Origin: CAWGMT01 sp963823675
GTDB lineage: Bacteria > Planctomycetota > Planctomycetia > Isosphaerales > Isosphaeraceae
Length of the DNA: 64,000 nt
Assembly (NCBI GenBank): GCA_963823675.1
Contig: CAWGMT010000012.1
Span: forward strand, 1,736,001-1,800,000
Direction of reading: 5' to 3'
Shown here: piece after piece, positions 53,905-62,746 of the stretch
Numbering within the stretch: position 1 is the stretch's first letter
Layout: the number at the start of each line of letters is the position of its first letter
Translations under genes and position numbers: made by a program
Notes under the pieces: model-generated
What the model was told of the DNA's origin: nothing
Seen by the model: the letters and a program-made list of their open reading frames with translations, nothing else
Database searches by the model: none

Positions 53905-55989
53905 ATGCCTGACCTCCATCAAGTTGTGGACCAGATCCGAGCCTTTGTGCAGTCGAGCGATCAGACGCGCAGCGCCCTGCTTGACGGTCTGGCTTCGGCC
54001 TATGCGGAAACATGCGCCGAGGTGAACCAACGGTTGGGAAGGTGTCAGCGGCTCTTGCAGAACGGGCTTCGTTCCGAGGCGATCCAGCTCGCCGAGAGCG
54101 AGCCAAAGCTTCTGATCGCAAGCGCCGCCCTCGACTTCCCGGAGCGCGCTAGTTGGGACGAGCTGATCGCGATGTATGGCTTGACGCCCGCCGCCAGGAT
54201 CCAGGTCGAGGCCGCGCAGTTGTTGAACGCGGCCTACGCCGAGCAAGAGCCGCTCGAGGACCTGCTGCGCACTCATCGCCGGCTAGCCCTCCAGCGAGCT
54301 CCCTTGCGGGCTCGAATCAGCACGATCCGGCAGCTTGCCGCTCTCGACCCGAAAAACACGATGTGGGTCGACGACCTGCGGACTTTTGAGCAGGCCCGGT
54401 TCCGGGAGATCCAGACCGATGCCGCCGAGTCCGTTCGGAAAGGCGATGCTGCGCAACTCGCCAGATTCATCAGTGAGCTGCAGGGTCAATCCTGGGTCGA
54501 GCCGCCTCCCAAAGGATTGGCTCAACGGCTCGCCAAAGCCGACGCGGAGCTGCGCGGACAGCAAGCGCGGGCCGCCCTCAGTGCAGTCGAGAACCGGCTG
54601 AGCAATGCATTCACCGCCCGCGACCCGATCCTGGGCCGGACTGCCCGCGGCGACTGGGAAAAGCTGAAGTCCGACGCCGCCCTCGAACACGTCGACCCGA
54701 TCTGGGATCGCGTGCGTCCGATCTTCGACTGGTTGGACGCAGAAGACCGTCAGGATCAGGCGGAACGCGATCACACCGCTGCCCTGACTGCGCTTGTGCG
54801 CCTCCTCGACAAGCCGGGGCATGTGCCACCCGCCGCTCTCGAGCGAGCGGCCCGGAACGTCTTGGGTCATGGGCGAGGCATGCCGGAGGATCTCCAGCGC
54901 CGTTACGGCACGCGCGTTCAGTCGGCTGGGACGAGCCAGACGCGGCGATTTCGGATCATCGCCGGCGCCTCGGCTGCCGCCACGCTCGTGGCGGCCGGTC
55001 TGCTGGTTTACCTGGGCCGAAGCCAGATGCGTGCCGGCGAGGCCGCCCAGGCGGCCACGCGTCTGAATGCCTTGGCCAACGACGAATACTGGGAGCGGGC
55101 CGCGGAGTTCATCCAGAACATCGAGAAGACGAACCCCGAGTTGCTGAACTTTCCATACCTGATCGAGGCCCGCGAGCGCTACCAGGCCCTCCAGAAACAG
55201 GAGAACGATCGGAAGTCGCGGTTTGAAATGGCCCTCCGCGAGGCCGATGACGCGCCTTTGACTGAGTTGAACCCCCCGGCGATCTTGAGGGCCCGCACGG
55301 AGAGGCGGCGCTCGGCGACCGGCCAAGCCGAAGATGAACAAGCCATTCGCGAATTGCTGGCTCGCCGCCAGGCCAAGCGGGAGCACGAGCAATCAAGTAG
55401 CGATGCCGTCGTCGCACCACTCCTCGACCGCGCCGCCCGCGACATCGACCGGGCTCGCCAGGGATTGGAGGCCGACGCGACCGACCGAGTGGAATCGCGC
55501 GACGCGATCGACCAGGCCCGGCTGCGGCTTGACGAGGTGACCTCCCGTTTGACGCTCGCCAGCGATCAATTGCAAAAGCGAGCCAGCTCCCTTCGCGAAG
55601 AGCTCAAACAGGAGGAACTTCGGCTCGACATGCTCGAGCGCAAGGAACGCCTCGAGCGCGAGATCTCCGAAACCATCTCCTACTCGCTGGGCGACGCGAA
55701 ACGCGATCTCGTTGGCTTCGCCAGCCGTCTCGAGGATTACGTCAAGCAGTTTCCCCAGGAACCCGAGTCCGAAAACATTCGGCGATCGCTCAAGGAACAG
55801 CACCTGTGGCATGCGATCGACGCCTGGAACCTTCTGGCGGCCGACTGGAAAAATGATCGCGGAAAACTGGCGCCAGAGGAGGCCAAGCTCCGCGCCGAGC
55901 GATGTGGTCGCTTTCTTGCGGAGCACCCTTCCTTTCCCGACGCCGCCAGTGTTGCTGCATATCAGCGATTCGCAGACGCCATCGGTTGA
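53905..55989 (+). CDS. Large helical/coiled-coil membrane protein, main part (operon gene 4, part 1)
   Basis: This 694-residue protein has an almost all-helical cytoplasmic region (about 1-345), rich in Ala, Leu, Arg and Glu. One membrane span lies at about 351-371 (IIAGASAAATLVAAGLLVYLG). A long coiled-coil segment follows (about 395-640, for example LQKRASSLREELKQEELRLDMLERKE, seen as heptads). It stops at 55987 with AYQRFADAIG, but the homologous reading continues in the next frame: one extra g in gccatcggttgaacgc gives the stop, and removing it reads AIVERAAGKKS. Start ATG with GAGGA about 8 bases upstream. A tethering or scaffold role for the operon products is plausible; no known family recognised. 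Confidence 0.78.
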   Translation: MPDLHQVVDQIRAFVQSSDQTRSALLDGLASAYAETCAEVNQRLGRCQRLLQNGLRSEAIQLAESEPKLLIASAALDFPERASWDELIAMYGLTPAARIQVEAAQLLNAAYAEQEPLEDLLRTHRRLALQRAPLRARISTIRQLAALDPKNTMWVDDLRTFEQARFREIQTDAAESVRKGDAAQLARFISELQGQSWVEPPPKGLAQRLAKADAELRGQQARAALSAVENRLSNAFTARDPILGRTARGDWEKLKSDAALEHVDPIWDRVRPIFDWLDAEDRQDQAERDHTAALTALVRLLDKPGHVPPAALERAARNVLGHGRGMPEDLQRRYGTRVQSAGTSQTRRFRIIAGASAAATLVAAGLLVYLGRSQMRAGEAAQAATRLNALANDEYWERAAEFIQNIEKTNPELLNFPYLIEARERYQALQKQENDRKSRFEMALREADDAPLTELNPPAILRARTERRRSATGQAEDEQAIRELLARRQAKREHEQSSSDAVVAPLLDRAARDIDRARQGLEADATDRVESRDAIDQARLRLDEVTSRLTLASDQLQKRASSLREELKQEELRLDMLERKERLEREISETISYSLGDAKRDLVGFASRLEDYVKQFPQEPESENIRRSLKEQHLWHAIDAWNLLAADWKNDRGKLAPEEAKLRAERCGRFLAEHPSFPDAASVAAYQRFADAIG

Positions 55990-56842
55990 ACGCGCCGCAG
56001 GCAAGAAAAGCCCCGCCGGCAAGCTCCGCGGCCTGTTGACAGACGTCCTGATCAACAACGTCACGATGCTCACCGTCTCGGCGAACGAGGGAAGCGGGAA
56101 GCCTGAGAAGCGCTACTATGGAACCGAGACCGGCCGGGACGAATACCTCATACGCTTCAAGAGCATCGTGTCGATCGGCGGCAGGGAGTTACCCCGAGAG
56201 TTTAACCGGCACGCCGCTCTCGCGGTGCGTTCGCCGCAGTCGCTCATCGCGGACCGGTTCAAGCCGGACCTGTCGGACGCAGCGAAGGTGGCCGATTGGG
56301 AACCCTTGATCATCGACCTTTTCGATGCGATCCTCCACGAGTCGATGATCGATCCGATCTTGCAAGTCATGATGCTGCGCAAGGTCATCGAGGCGGGCAG
56401 CGAAGGCAGCGAACCACTCCGCGAATTGCTCGACGACCGGAAAACCGAGCTCGCGCGGTTCGCCGAAGGCGTCAACGTCGCCTGGATGAATCCCGATGAC
56501 GAGAAAGTCGATCCCAAGCGAAAGCTGGCGGCTGAATTCATCAAAAAGATCCCCGATCTGGATCAGAAGCGAAAGCAGATCATCGAGCGGCGTCAGCGGA
56601 TCGAACAGAGTGTTCGCCGGGTCTACCGGAGCGTGGGGTGGCTGAACCGCGATAGCCAGGGGTGGCACTTGCGCTACGTGGTCCTGCCGCGCCAAGGCGA
56701 GCTGATGGTGGTCGTCGCCGCCGCCGGACAATCGGTCGGAGAGTGGAAGAAGGTGGGGGAGATCACCGACGGCGAGTTCGCGGCGAGCGGTAACTCGGCC
56801 CTCGCTGAGGGTCGACCGGTTTTCATCGAAGCCGCCTGGTAA
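55985..56842 (+). CDS. Large helical/coiled-coil membrane protein, C-terminal part (operon gene 4, part 2)
   Basis: About 285 residues in the +1 frame relative to part 1: ERAAGKKSPAGKLRGLLTD, VTMLTVSANEGSGKPEKRYYG, LIIDLFDAILHESMIDPILQ, VRRVYRSVGWLNRDSQGW, and an end in GRPVFIEAAW. The first ~90 codons of the longest frame here (from 55712) are out-of-frame shadow of part 1. With part 1 the protein would be about 978 residues. The C-terminal ~70 residues look like a small beta domain. It ends 30 bases before the next gene. No catalytic motif recognised. Confidence 0.7.
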   Translation, partial: VERAAGKKSPAGKLRGLLTDVLINNVTMLTVSANEGSGKPEKRYYGTETGRDEYLIRFKSIVSIGGRELPREFNRHAALAVRSPQSLIADRFKPDLSDAAKVADWEPLIIDLFDAILHESMIDPILQVMMLRKVIEAGSEGSEPLRELLDDRKTELARFAEGVNVAWMNPDDEKVDPKRKLAAEFIKKIPDLDQKRKQIIERRQRIEQSVRRVYRSVGWLNRDSQGWHLRYVVLPRQGELMVVVAAAGQSVGEWKKVGEITDGEFAASGNSALAEGRPVFIEAAW

Positions 56843-56872
56843 ACAACCAGTTTTCGCGAAAGAGCCCCGACG

Positions 56873-58252
56873 ATGGCACAAGAACCGGGAAACTGGTACG
56901 TGAGATCGCAGGGTCGAGTCCGCGGGCCGTTTACGTGGTCCCAGCTCGAGTCGATGCGCGATCGGCGACAGTTGGCCCAAGTCAACGAAGTCTCGCAAGA
57001 CAAGCAAAGCTGGGCTGGCGCGGCAAGCCTCACAACGCTCTTCGGCCAGACGCAGGGCGCCGGGACTGTCAGCGGCAGCGGCAGCTCGACGACGCGCTCC
57101 TCTGTCGCAGAGCTTAGCGACGGATGGTTCTGCAACACGGCTTCAGGAACGGTGGGGCCGGCGCGGCCCGAACACATCGTGGCGCTCTTGCAGAGCGGTC
57201 AACTCAACGGCCAGTCGCTTGTCTGGAAACAAGGCTTGCCCGCCTGGGTCGCCTTGCGAGATGTGCCCGATCTTTCATGCCACCTGGCGTCGGTCCCAAC
57301 TCTCGGGGGCCACGCTCATGCGGGAAACTCGCGGGGATTCAACGCTTCCCTTATGAATTCGACCACCCACGGCACGCGTGCGTGGCGGCTGCTCATCGTC
57401 ACCGCTGCAATCGTCCTGGCGCTCATGGGATTAATTACGGTTCTTGTGCTTGATGCCAGATATCCCAGGCCGGATTCTTCGATCGACGCCACCGCGCTCA
57501 ACGACATCGGTCAAGCGATGGGAATCGTCGTCTCGGGCGTGAGCAGAACCAACCGCAAGACCGGAGTCCTCGATGAACAACCGTGCGGGAGGGGCACCTG
57601 CTTCGCCTTCAGCCCGAGCGGCCACGTGCTCACCCACAAGCGCCTGGTCGAAGAGTACGAACGACTTTCGCGGGCCGCCGCCAACTCCGAAGACGAGCGG
57701 GTCAAAGGCTTCAAGATCGAGCCCAAGCTCTGGGTCTACTTCGGCAAGGATCGATATGACGCGAAGGTCGCTTTCAAGAGCCCGAAGTATGACATCGCGG
57801 TCCTGGAGATCGACCATCGGGGGCCTTACTTTCGCCTTGCCCCACATCTCAAGAACATCGAGCGCGCTCGGGTTTATGCCTTGGGGTATCCGGAAGGCCC
57901 TTCTCAAGCGCTTTCGATCGAAAACGCACTTCAAAAACCGGAGCGTAAGCCGGGGGAGGAGGCCGGGAGCATTCTCGACGAAAGCGATCTTGCCTACAGT
58001 ATCAACCGGGGAATCGTCTGCGACTTGTACGCAACCGCGGATGCCGTTTACATTCAACACAGCGCATCAATCAGTGCATTGAGTCCGGGAGGTCCGCTGA
58101 TTCTCGATGATGGAACTGTGCTCGGAATCCATACGCCGGTCTCATTCGCCAGGGAAAATCCAGATGCCGGCTTGAAGAAGAGTTACGCACTACGCTTGAG
58201 CCAGGCGCGCGAGGAGCTGGCGCGGATTGTTCCCGGGATCTTCTCGAACTAA
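56873..58252 (+). CDS. Tandem GYF_2 domains, membrane span and degenerate trypsin-like domain (operon gene 5)
   Basis: This 459-residue protein has two GYF_2 modules at about 7-58 (NWYVRSQGRVRGPFTWSQL) and 83-133 (GWFCNTASGTVGPARPEHIV, LVWKQGLPAWVAL). One membrane span lies at about 172-192. A trypsin/HtrA-like fold follows at about 212-450. The catalytic His position in GHVLTHKRLVEE is Arg257 (usual TNxHV). The Asp (KYDIAVLEID, D307) is kept. The Ser position of GNSGGP reads S404-P405-G-G-P, so Pro replaces Ser. It is therefore probably a pseudoprotease, binding peptides rather than cutting them. A second possible reading, that His255 and Ser404 substitute, cannot be excluded. It closes the operon; GYF_2 modules usually bind proline-rich ligands, and the kinase tail is Pro-rich. 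Confidence 0.84.
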   Translation: MAQEPGNWYVRSQGRVRGPFTWSQLESMRDRRQLAQVNEVSQDKQSWAGAASLTTLFGQTQGAGTVSGSGSSTTRSSVAELSDGWFCNTASGTVGPARPEHIVALLQSGQLNGQSLVWKQGLPAWVALRDVPDLSCHLASVPTLGGHAHAGNSRGFNASLMNSTTHGTRAWRLLIVTAAIVLALMGLITVLVLDARYPRPDSSIDATALNDIGQAMGIVVSGVSRTNRKTGVLDEQPCGRGTCFAFSPSGHVLTHKRLVEEYERLSRAAANSEDERVKGFKIEPKLWVYFGKDRYDAKVAFKSPKYDIAVLEIDHRGPYFRLAPHLKNIERARVYALGYPEGPSQALSIENALQKPERKPGEEAGSILDESDLAYSINRGIVCDLYATADAVYIQHSASISALSPGGPLILDDGTVLGIHTPVSFARENPDAGLKKSYALRLSQAREELARIVPGIFSN

Positions 58253-58402
58253 CGCTGTGAGGCTCAGCCCCGCGGCGCGGTTGGGCCTGGCCTCCAATCG
58301 ACGGCGGTCCGATGACCATTGATTCCGGCCTTGCGGCAAGGTGAGGGCCGGATACAATGTCCCCAGACGACTGTTACGGCGTTCGCGGCAAGGGGTAAGG
58401 GC

Positions 58403-59632
58403 GTGCGACTGGGCTATTTTGATTGTTTCAGCGGCATCGCCGGCGACATGACTCTGGCGGCCCTGGTGGATGCCGGGGTCGATGGTCATGCCATCCAGCA
58501 AGCCGTAGCGAGCCTCGGTCTGCCGGGCGAGGTCGCCTTCGAGTCGGTTCGCCGCGGCGGGTTTCGCGCCACCTACGCCAAGGTGATCGCACCCGAGGAG
58601 CACGTCCATCGCCACTGGCACCATATCGAGGCAATCATCGATAAGAGCAGCTTGACCGCGCGGCAGAAGGACCTCGCCAAGCGGATCTTCCTCAAGCTGG
58701 GAGAGGCCGAGGCCAAGGTTCATGGGACCGATCTTGCCAAGATCCATTTTCACGAGGTCGGCGCGGTCGATTCGATTATTGACATCGTCGGCTCGGCGGT
58801 CGGGCTGGACCTGCTCGGCGTGGATCGCTTCGAGGCCGGTCCGGTTCCCACCGGACGAGGTTGGGTCAAGGCGGCGCATGGCCGGATGCCGCTGCCCGCG
58901 CCGGCGACCGCCGAATTGCTCAGGGGCGTGCCGCTGGCCGAGTCGCTGGTCGAGGGCGAGCTGACAACGCCTACCGGCGCCGCCATTATCACCACGGTTG
59001 CCGAGCGGTTCACATCGCTGCCTCCCCTGACGATCGAATCGATCGGACTCGGCGCCGGCACAAGGGAGCTGACCGGTCAGGCCAACATCCTGAGACTGTT
59101 CGTGGGGACTGTCGACCTGCCCGCCGCCAGCGACCGGGTCTGGGTTCTTGAGACCAACCTCGACGACCTGCCGGGCGAGGTCGTCGGCTATGCCACGACC
59201 AAGCTCCTCGAAGCGGGCGCGCTCGACGCCTTCGTCACACCGATCCAGATGAAGAAGAATCGCCCGGGGGTGATGGTTTCGGTCCTGTGCGACGAGACCA
59301 GGATCCCGGTGCTCGAGGACCTGCTCTTCCGTGAAACGACAACCCTGGGCATTCGGCGGTACCCGGTCAGCCGGCACAAGCTCAAGCGGCAGGCCGTCGA
59401 GGTCGTCACCGCGCTGGGCCCGGTCAAGGGTAAGCTGGGATGGCTCGGAGAGCGGCCGCCAACCTTCAGTCCAGAGTATGACGACTGCGTGCGGATCGCC
59501 ACCGCGCTTGCGCTTCCGCTTCGCGAGGTCTACGACGCCGCCCATGCCGCGTTCCTGCTCTCCAACCCGGCGCGCGAGCAGGAGCCCAGGGCGGCCGATC
59601 ACGTTCAACCACCAAAGCCGGGGCTCGCATGA
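58403..59632 (+). CDS. larC: LarC, nickel-pincer cofactor biosynthesis protein
   Basis: This 409-residue protein starts at the GTG at 58403 (RLGYFDCFSGIAGDMTLAAL), the standard LarC opening, with AAGGGG-type sequence just upstream. Further LarC landmarks are HVHRHWHHIEAIID, FHEVGAVDSIIDIVG, TPTGAAIITT, ETNLDDLPGEVVGY and FVTPIQMKKNRPGVM. LarC inserts nickel into the dithiolated nicotinate precursor in a CTP-dependent reaction, for lactate racemase-like enzymes. Here it is one uninterrupted frame, with no need of the programmed frameshift known in Lactobacillus larC. larB, larE and larA are not in the window. It starts a run of four close or overlapping genes (59738, 60279, 60782). Confidence 0.93.
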   Translation: MRLGYFDCFSGIAGDMTLAALVDAGVDGHAIQQAVASLGLPGEVAFESVRRGGFRATYAKVIAPEEHVHRHWHHIEAIIDKSSLTARQKDLAKRIFLKLGEAEAKVHGTDLAKIHFHEVGAVDSIIDIVGSAVGLDLLGVDRFEAGPVPTGRGWVKAAHGRMPLPAPATAELLRGVPLAESLVEGELTTPTGAAIITTVAERFTSLPPLTIESIGLGAGTRELTGQANILRLFVGTVDLPAASDRVWVLETNLDDLPGEVVGYATTKLLEAGALDAFVTPIQMKKNRPGVMVSVLCDETRIPVLEDLLFRETTTLGIRRYPVSRHKLKRQAVEVVTALGPVKGKLGWLGERPPTFSPEYDDCVRIATALALPLREVYDAAHAAFLLSNPAREQEPRAADHVQPPKPGLA

Positions 59633-59737
59633 AGCGCGTGGTGCGGCGCGGCACGGCCGGCACCACGCAGGTCCGGGAACCACGGAAAATGTTCTACGCC
59701 AGTATGAACCACTGGGATCCAAGGAGGGACCTTGTCG

Positions 59738-60295
59738 ATGATGCCGGAAACCTGGACCTTGATACTCGCCGCCGCCGCGTTCCTGCTCCTGGGAATCGCT
59801 GTCTCTCCGCTGGCCTGGGTTGCGCTCCGGCACCGGCGGTCCCGCTGCGAGCAAGAGCTCGACCGGCGATGGCGGGAGACCGTCGATCGTCTGGGCGCGC
59901 TGGAAGCCCGGATCGCGCAGATTGACGCGACTTCCCAGGATCACGCGGCCATCGACAAGCAATCCGCGGAGAGCATCGTTCCCCATGGGCCTCACTGGCC
60001 GCGGTTGCTGCACGCGCGGCCGGAGCGTGGCGAAAAGGCCCGTGTCGAGTCGATGCCGGCCCCAACCTTGATCGCAGTTCCCAGCCTGGCCCCTCCTCCC
60101 AGCGAACGCGAAGCCTCGATCAACGGGATTTCTCAGCGCTACGCGGCGATCTGGAGCCTGGCCGACTCGGGCGCCTCGACCGAGGTGATCGCGCGAGCCA
60201 CCGGCCAACCCATCGGCCAGATCGAGCTGATCCTGGGTTTGAGACGACAGATCGACGCAAGCCGGACCAAGGTATCCCATGAGCCGCCAACTTGA
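59738..60295 (+). CDS. Membrane-anchored protein with C-terminal helix-turn-helix-like segment
   Basis: This 185-residue protein has one hydrophobic span at about 5-27 and a basic stop-transfer (RHRRSR). A coiled-coil stretch follows (ELDRRWRETVDRLGALEARI), then a linker and a C-terminal helical motif (YAAIWSLADSGASTEVIARATGQPIGQIELIL), as in DUF6115-like membrane proteins. The ATG at 59738 has AAGGAGGG about 10 bases upstream. It overlaps the next gene by 17 bases. Function unknown; context suggests translational coupling with the following membrane protein. Confidence 0.7.
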   Translation: MMPETWTLILAAAAFLLLGIAVSPLAWVALRHRRSRCEQELDRRWRETVDRLGALEARIAQIDATSQDHAAIDKQSAESIVPHGPHWPRLLHARPERGEKARVESMPAPTLIAVPSLAPPPSEREASINGISQRYAAIWSLADSGASTEVIARATGQPIGQIELILGLRRQIDASRTKVSHEPPT

Positions 60296-60785
60296 GCCGC
60301 GGTCGGAAGAGACAGAACCCTCGCGCGAGGGCCAAGCCTGCCTGGAGCGCACGCGGACGGCCGTGTTGAACGTGCTCATCGCGGTCGGCCTCTGCATCGC
60401 GCTCTCGGGCGGGCTCTTGCGGTTTCGGACTGAGGCCCTGGCGCCCTCCGCAGCTCGCAACTTGCACCAGAAGCTCATGGCCGGCTTGATCGTCATCAGC
60501 GTGATCAGCTACGCAGCCCGGCGGATCTTGAGTCAGCAAGCCATCCGTGGCCAAGCGGCATCGCGGCAGTCGCTCTTCTACTGGTCGCACCTCTTGCCCG
60601 CGTTGATCGCCGCGCTCGCCGCTCCCCTGGGGCTCGCCTACGGCTGGTGGGTCAATGCGAGTTTCCGGTCGGTCGTCCCCTTCTGGATCGCTGCGCTCGC
60701 GCTGGGATCGCTCGCGCTGCCGCGAGCTCGTGAAGTCGAGTATTTCGATCGGTCGGCTTCAAGCTCGGGATCGGTGCCGCCATGA
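60279..60785 (+). CDS. Four-span membrane protein, unknown function
   Basis: This 168-residue protein has a charged N-terminus (about 1-26) and hydrophobic segments at about 29-47, 66-82, 106-125 and 132-148. A single His lies at the edge of the second span (NLHQKLMAG) and another in SHLLPALIA, as in small cytochrome b561-like or DUF4405-like proteins, but evidence for haem is weak. It overlaps the previous gene by 17 bases and the glycosyltransferase by 4 bases (ATGA). Function unknown. Confidence 0.68.
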   Translation: MSRQLEPRSEETEPSREGQACLERTRTAVLNVLIAVGLCIALSGGLLRFRTEALAPSAARNLHQKLMAGLIVISVISYAARRILSQQAIRGQAASRQSLFYWSHLLPALIAALAAPLGLAYGWWVNASFRSVVPFWIAALALGSLALPRAREVEYFDRSASSSGSVPP

Positions 60786-61996
60786 CGAACGGACAGGTCG
60801 TACTCTTGTGGTTCTACGTCGCGATCATCGCGATCTGGCCAATCCGTCTGCTCGTGCTCGAGGTCGTGCTGCGCAGGACCGGCCGCTTGTCGCCGGATTC
60901 GCCCCGGTATGAGCAGCCGGACGCGCCCTTGGTCTCGGCGATTCTGCCGGCCCGGGACGAAGAGCACAACCTGGCGCGATGCCTCGATTCGCTGTCGGCG
61001 CAAGATTACCCGAACCTCGAGATCATCGTCGTGAACGACCGCAGCACCGATAGAACCGGCTCGATCGCGGAACGGGCATCGATGCTCGATTCCCGCATCC
61101 GCGTGCTGACGATCGAGCGATTGCCGGCGGGCTGGACCGGCAAGACCCATGCGCTGCAGAAAGCGGCAAGCGAGGCTCGAGGCGACTGGTTCTGGTTCAT
61201 GGACGCCGACACCGATCATGCTCCCGAGAGCCTGTCGACATTGATGGAATACGCGCGCTCCGAGGGAGCATCGCTGGTCAGCCTGCTCCCCGAGCTGCGC
61301 TGCGAGACTTTCTGGGAAAAGGTCGTGCAGCCGCTGGCGGGGATCACCTTGATGCAGTCGTTCCCGCTGAATGTGGTCAACGACGATCGATCGCGGCTGG
61401 CGTTCGCCAATGGCCAGTACATCTTGATCGAGCGTCCGGCGTATCTCGCAGCCGGCGGCCACGAAACGGTCCGGGACCGGTTTGTCGAGGACATTGCCCT
61501 CGCCACGCAGGTCAAGGGCCTTGGGCTGCCGATCCGCGTCGCGCTTGCGCGCGGGCTCGTAACCTGCCGGATGTATTCGTCGCTCGCACAGCTCGTCCGG
61601 GGCTGGAGCCGCATCCTTTACGATGCGCTGGATCGCAAGGCCTGGCGGCTGTCATTGAATCTGCTTGACGGTCTGGTCATCTCTCAAACGGCACACGTCG
61701 CGTTTGTCGCCGGCCTTGCCCTCGGGCTCTGTCACGCCTGGCCCTTGGCGAGCTGGCTGATCGGGCTCTCTGTAGCTCATCATGTCTGGATGTATCTGGT
61801 ATTCCGCCGGGTTTACCGGATGTCGGTTCCCGATTCGCGGTATGTCGGCTGGTATCCCCTGGCCAATTTCATTGTCAACGTGATCCTGCTCCAGGCGATC
61901 CGGATGTGCTTCACCGGGCGGGTCACGTGGAGAGGCACCCACTACACAAGCAAAGGCGCTGCCGGCATGCGCGAGCGGATCGGATCCAAGCTCTGA
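60782..61996 (+). CDS. Family 2 glycosyltransferase, membrane-bound
   Basis: This 404-residue protein has an N-terminal membrane span (about 6-26) and a GT-A domain: VSAILPARDEEHNLARCLDSL at about 51-71, IIVVNDRSTDRT, FMDADTDH carrying the D-x-D metal motif, RFVEDIALA and QLVRGWSRI as the (Q/R)xxRW-type product site. Three C-terminal spans follow (about 305-325, 330-350 and 365-385). The layout resembles carotenoid- and hopanoid-associated processive or lipid-acceptor GTs (CrtQ/HpnB-like), but no such pathway genes are adjacent. The start overlaps the preceding stop (ATGA), so it is coupled. Acceptor unknown. Confidence 0.88.
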   Translation: MTNGQVVLLWFYVAIIAIWPIRLLVLEVVLRRTGRLSPDSPRYEQPDAPLVSAILPARDEEHNLARCLDSLSAQDYPNLEIIVVNDRSTDRTGSIAERASMLDSRIRVLTIERLPAGWTGKTHALQKAASEARGDWFWFMDADTDHAPESLSTLMEYARSEGASLVSLLPELRCETFWEKVVQPLAGITLMQSFPLNVVNDDRSRLAFANGQYILIERPAYLAAGGHETVRDRFVEDIALATQVKGLGLPIRVALARGLVTCRMYSSLAQLVRGWSRILYDALDRKAWRLSLNLLDGLVISQTAHVAFVAGLALGLCHAWPLASWLIGLSVAHHVWMYLVFRRVYRMSVPDSRYVGWYPLANFIVNVILLQAIRMCFTGRVTWRGTHYTSKGAAGMRERIGSKL

Positions 61997-62092
61997 GAAA
62001 CCGGCAGCAGGGTTGCCGGGCCCGCGTGATCGATCTATGCTGAGAATATTGCGGCGACAAAAGTGCGGGATCTCGGGTGGGGAGGGTCCGTC

Positions 62093-62659
62093 GTGAAATC
62101 GCGCTCCGTTCTCGTGATCACGGGCGCAGCCGTGGTCGCCACGTCTGTGATCGCGGGTGTTGTCGTTGCGACGCGATCGACCTTCATACATGGGCAATCA
62201 AGCGGGGGAATTACACCGATGCCGGACGAGACTCGAGCTTCGAATGCCGTGGAAACCGGGACGGAAGACCCATGGAAGAAAAAGCTGACCCCGGAACAGT
62301 ATCACGTAACGCGTCAGAAAGGGACCGAGCCGGCGTTTCGCAACAAGTACTGGAATCACAAGGGAAAGGGCGTCTACAAGTGTGTGTGCTGCGCGACGCC
62401 CCTTTTCAGCTCGGACGATAAATTCGACTCGGGCACCGGCTGGCCGAGTTACACGCAGCCTGTGAGCGAAAACTGCGTCGAAACCGCGACGGATTCCAGC
62501 CTCTTCATGCAACGTACCGAAGTGCTATGCGGGAAGTGCAAGGCCCACCTGGGGCACGTATTCGACGACGGCCCCCGTCCCACCGGTTTACGCTATTGCA
62601 TCAACTCGGCAGCACTCGACTTTCAGGACTCGGCCCAGGATTCGCAGAAAGGCGGGTGA
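62093..62659 (+). CDS. msrB: Membrane-anchored peptide-methionine (R)-S-oxide reductase
   Basis: This 188-residue protein has a hydrophobic export/anchor segment at about 5-27 and a linker. The full MsrB domain lies at about 63-178: LTPEQYHVTRQKGTEPAF, zinc cysteines C97-C100 and C146-C149, FDSGTGWPSY, HLGHVFDDGP and the catalytic C169 in RYCINSAAL. It repairs methionine-R-sulfoxide in proteins, here probably outside the cytoplasm. The GTG at 62093 is chosen because GGGGAGG lies about 8 bases upstream; the frame to 62063 lacks such a site. Stands alone; no msrA nearby. Confidence 0.92.
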   Translation: MKSRSVLVITGAAVVATSVIAGVVVATRSTFIHGQSSGGITPMPDETRASNAVETGTEDPWKKKLTPEQYHVTRQKGTEPAFRNKYWNHKGKGVYKCVCCATPLFSSDDKFDSGTGWPSYTQPVSENCVETATDSSLFMQRTEVLCGKCKAHLGHVFDDGPRPTGLRYCINSAALDFQDSAQDSQKGG

Positions 62660-62746
62660 AGCTGGCGCGGTGAAACCCTTGCCGTCCGCCCTGTGCGCAT
62701 TTAAGATTTCAGTAGAAACTGTTACACCAGACAGGGCGGAATCGAC

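Noticed and set aside
58319..58402. Extended N-terminus of LarC
   Set aside because: The family starts at the MRLGYFDCFSG position, which is the GTG at 58403; the added residues are not LarC-like.
59629..59925. Open frame overlapping the larC stop (ATGA)
   Set aside because: After a short basic stretch it is a shadow of the membrane protein starting at 59738.
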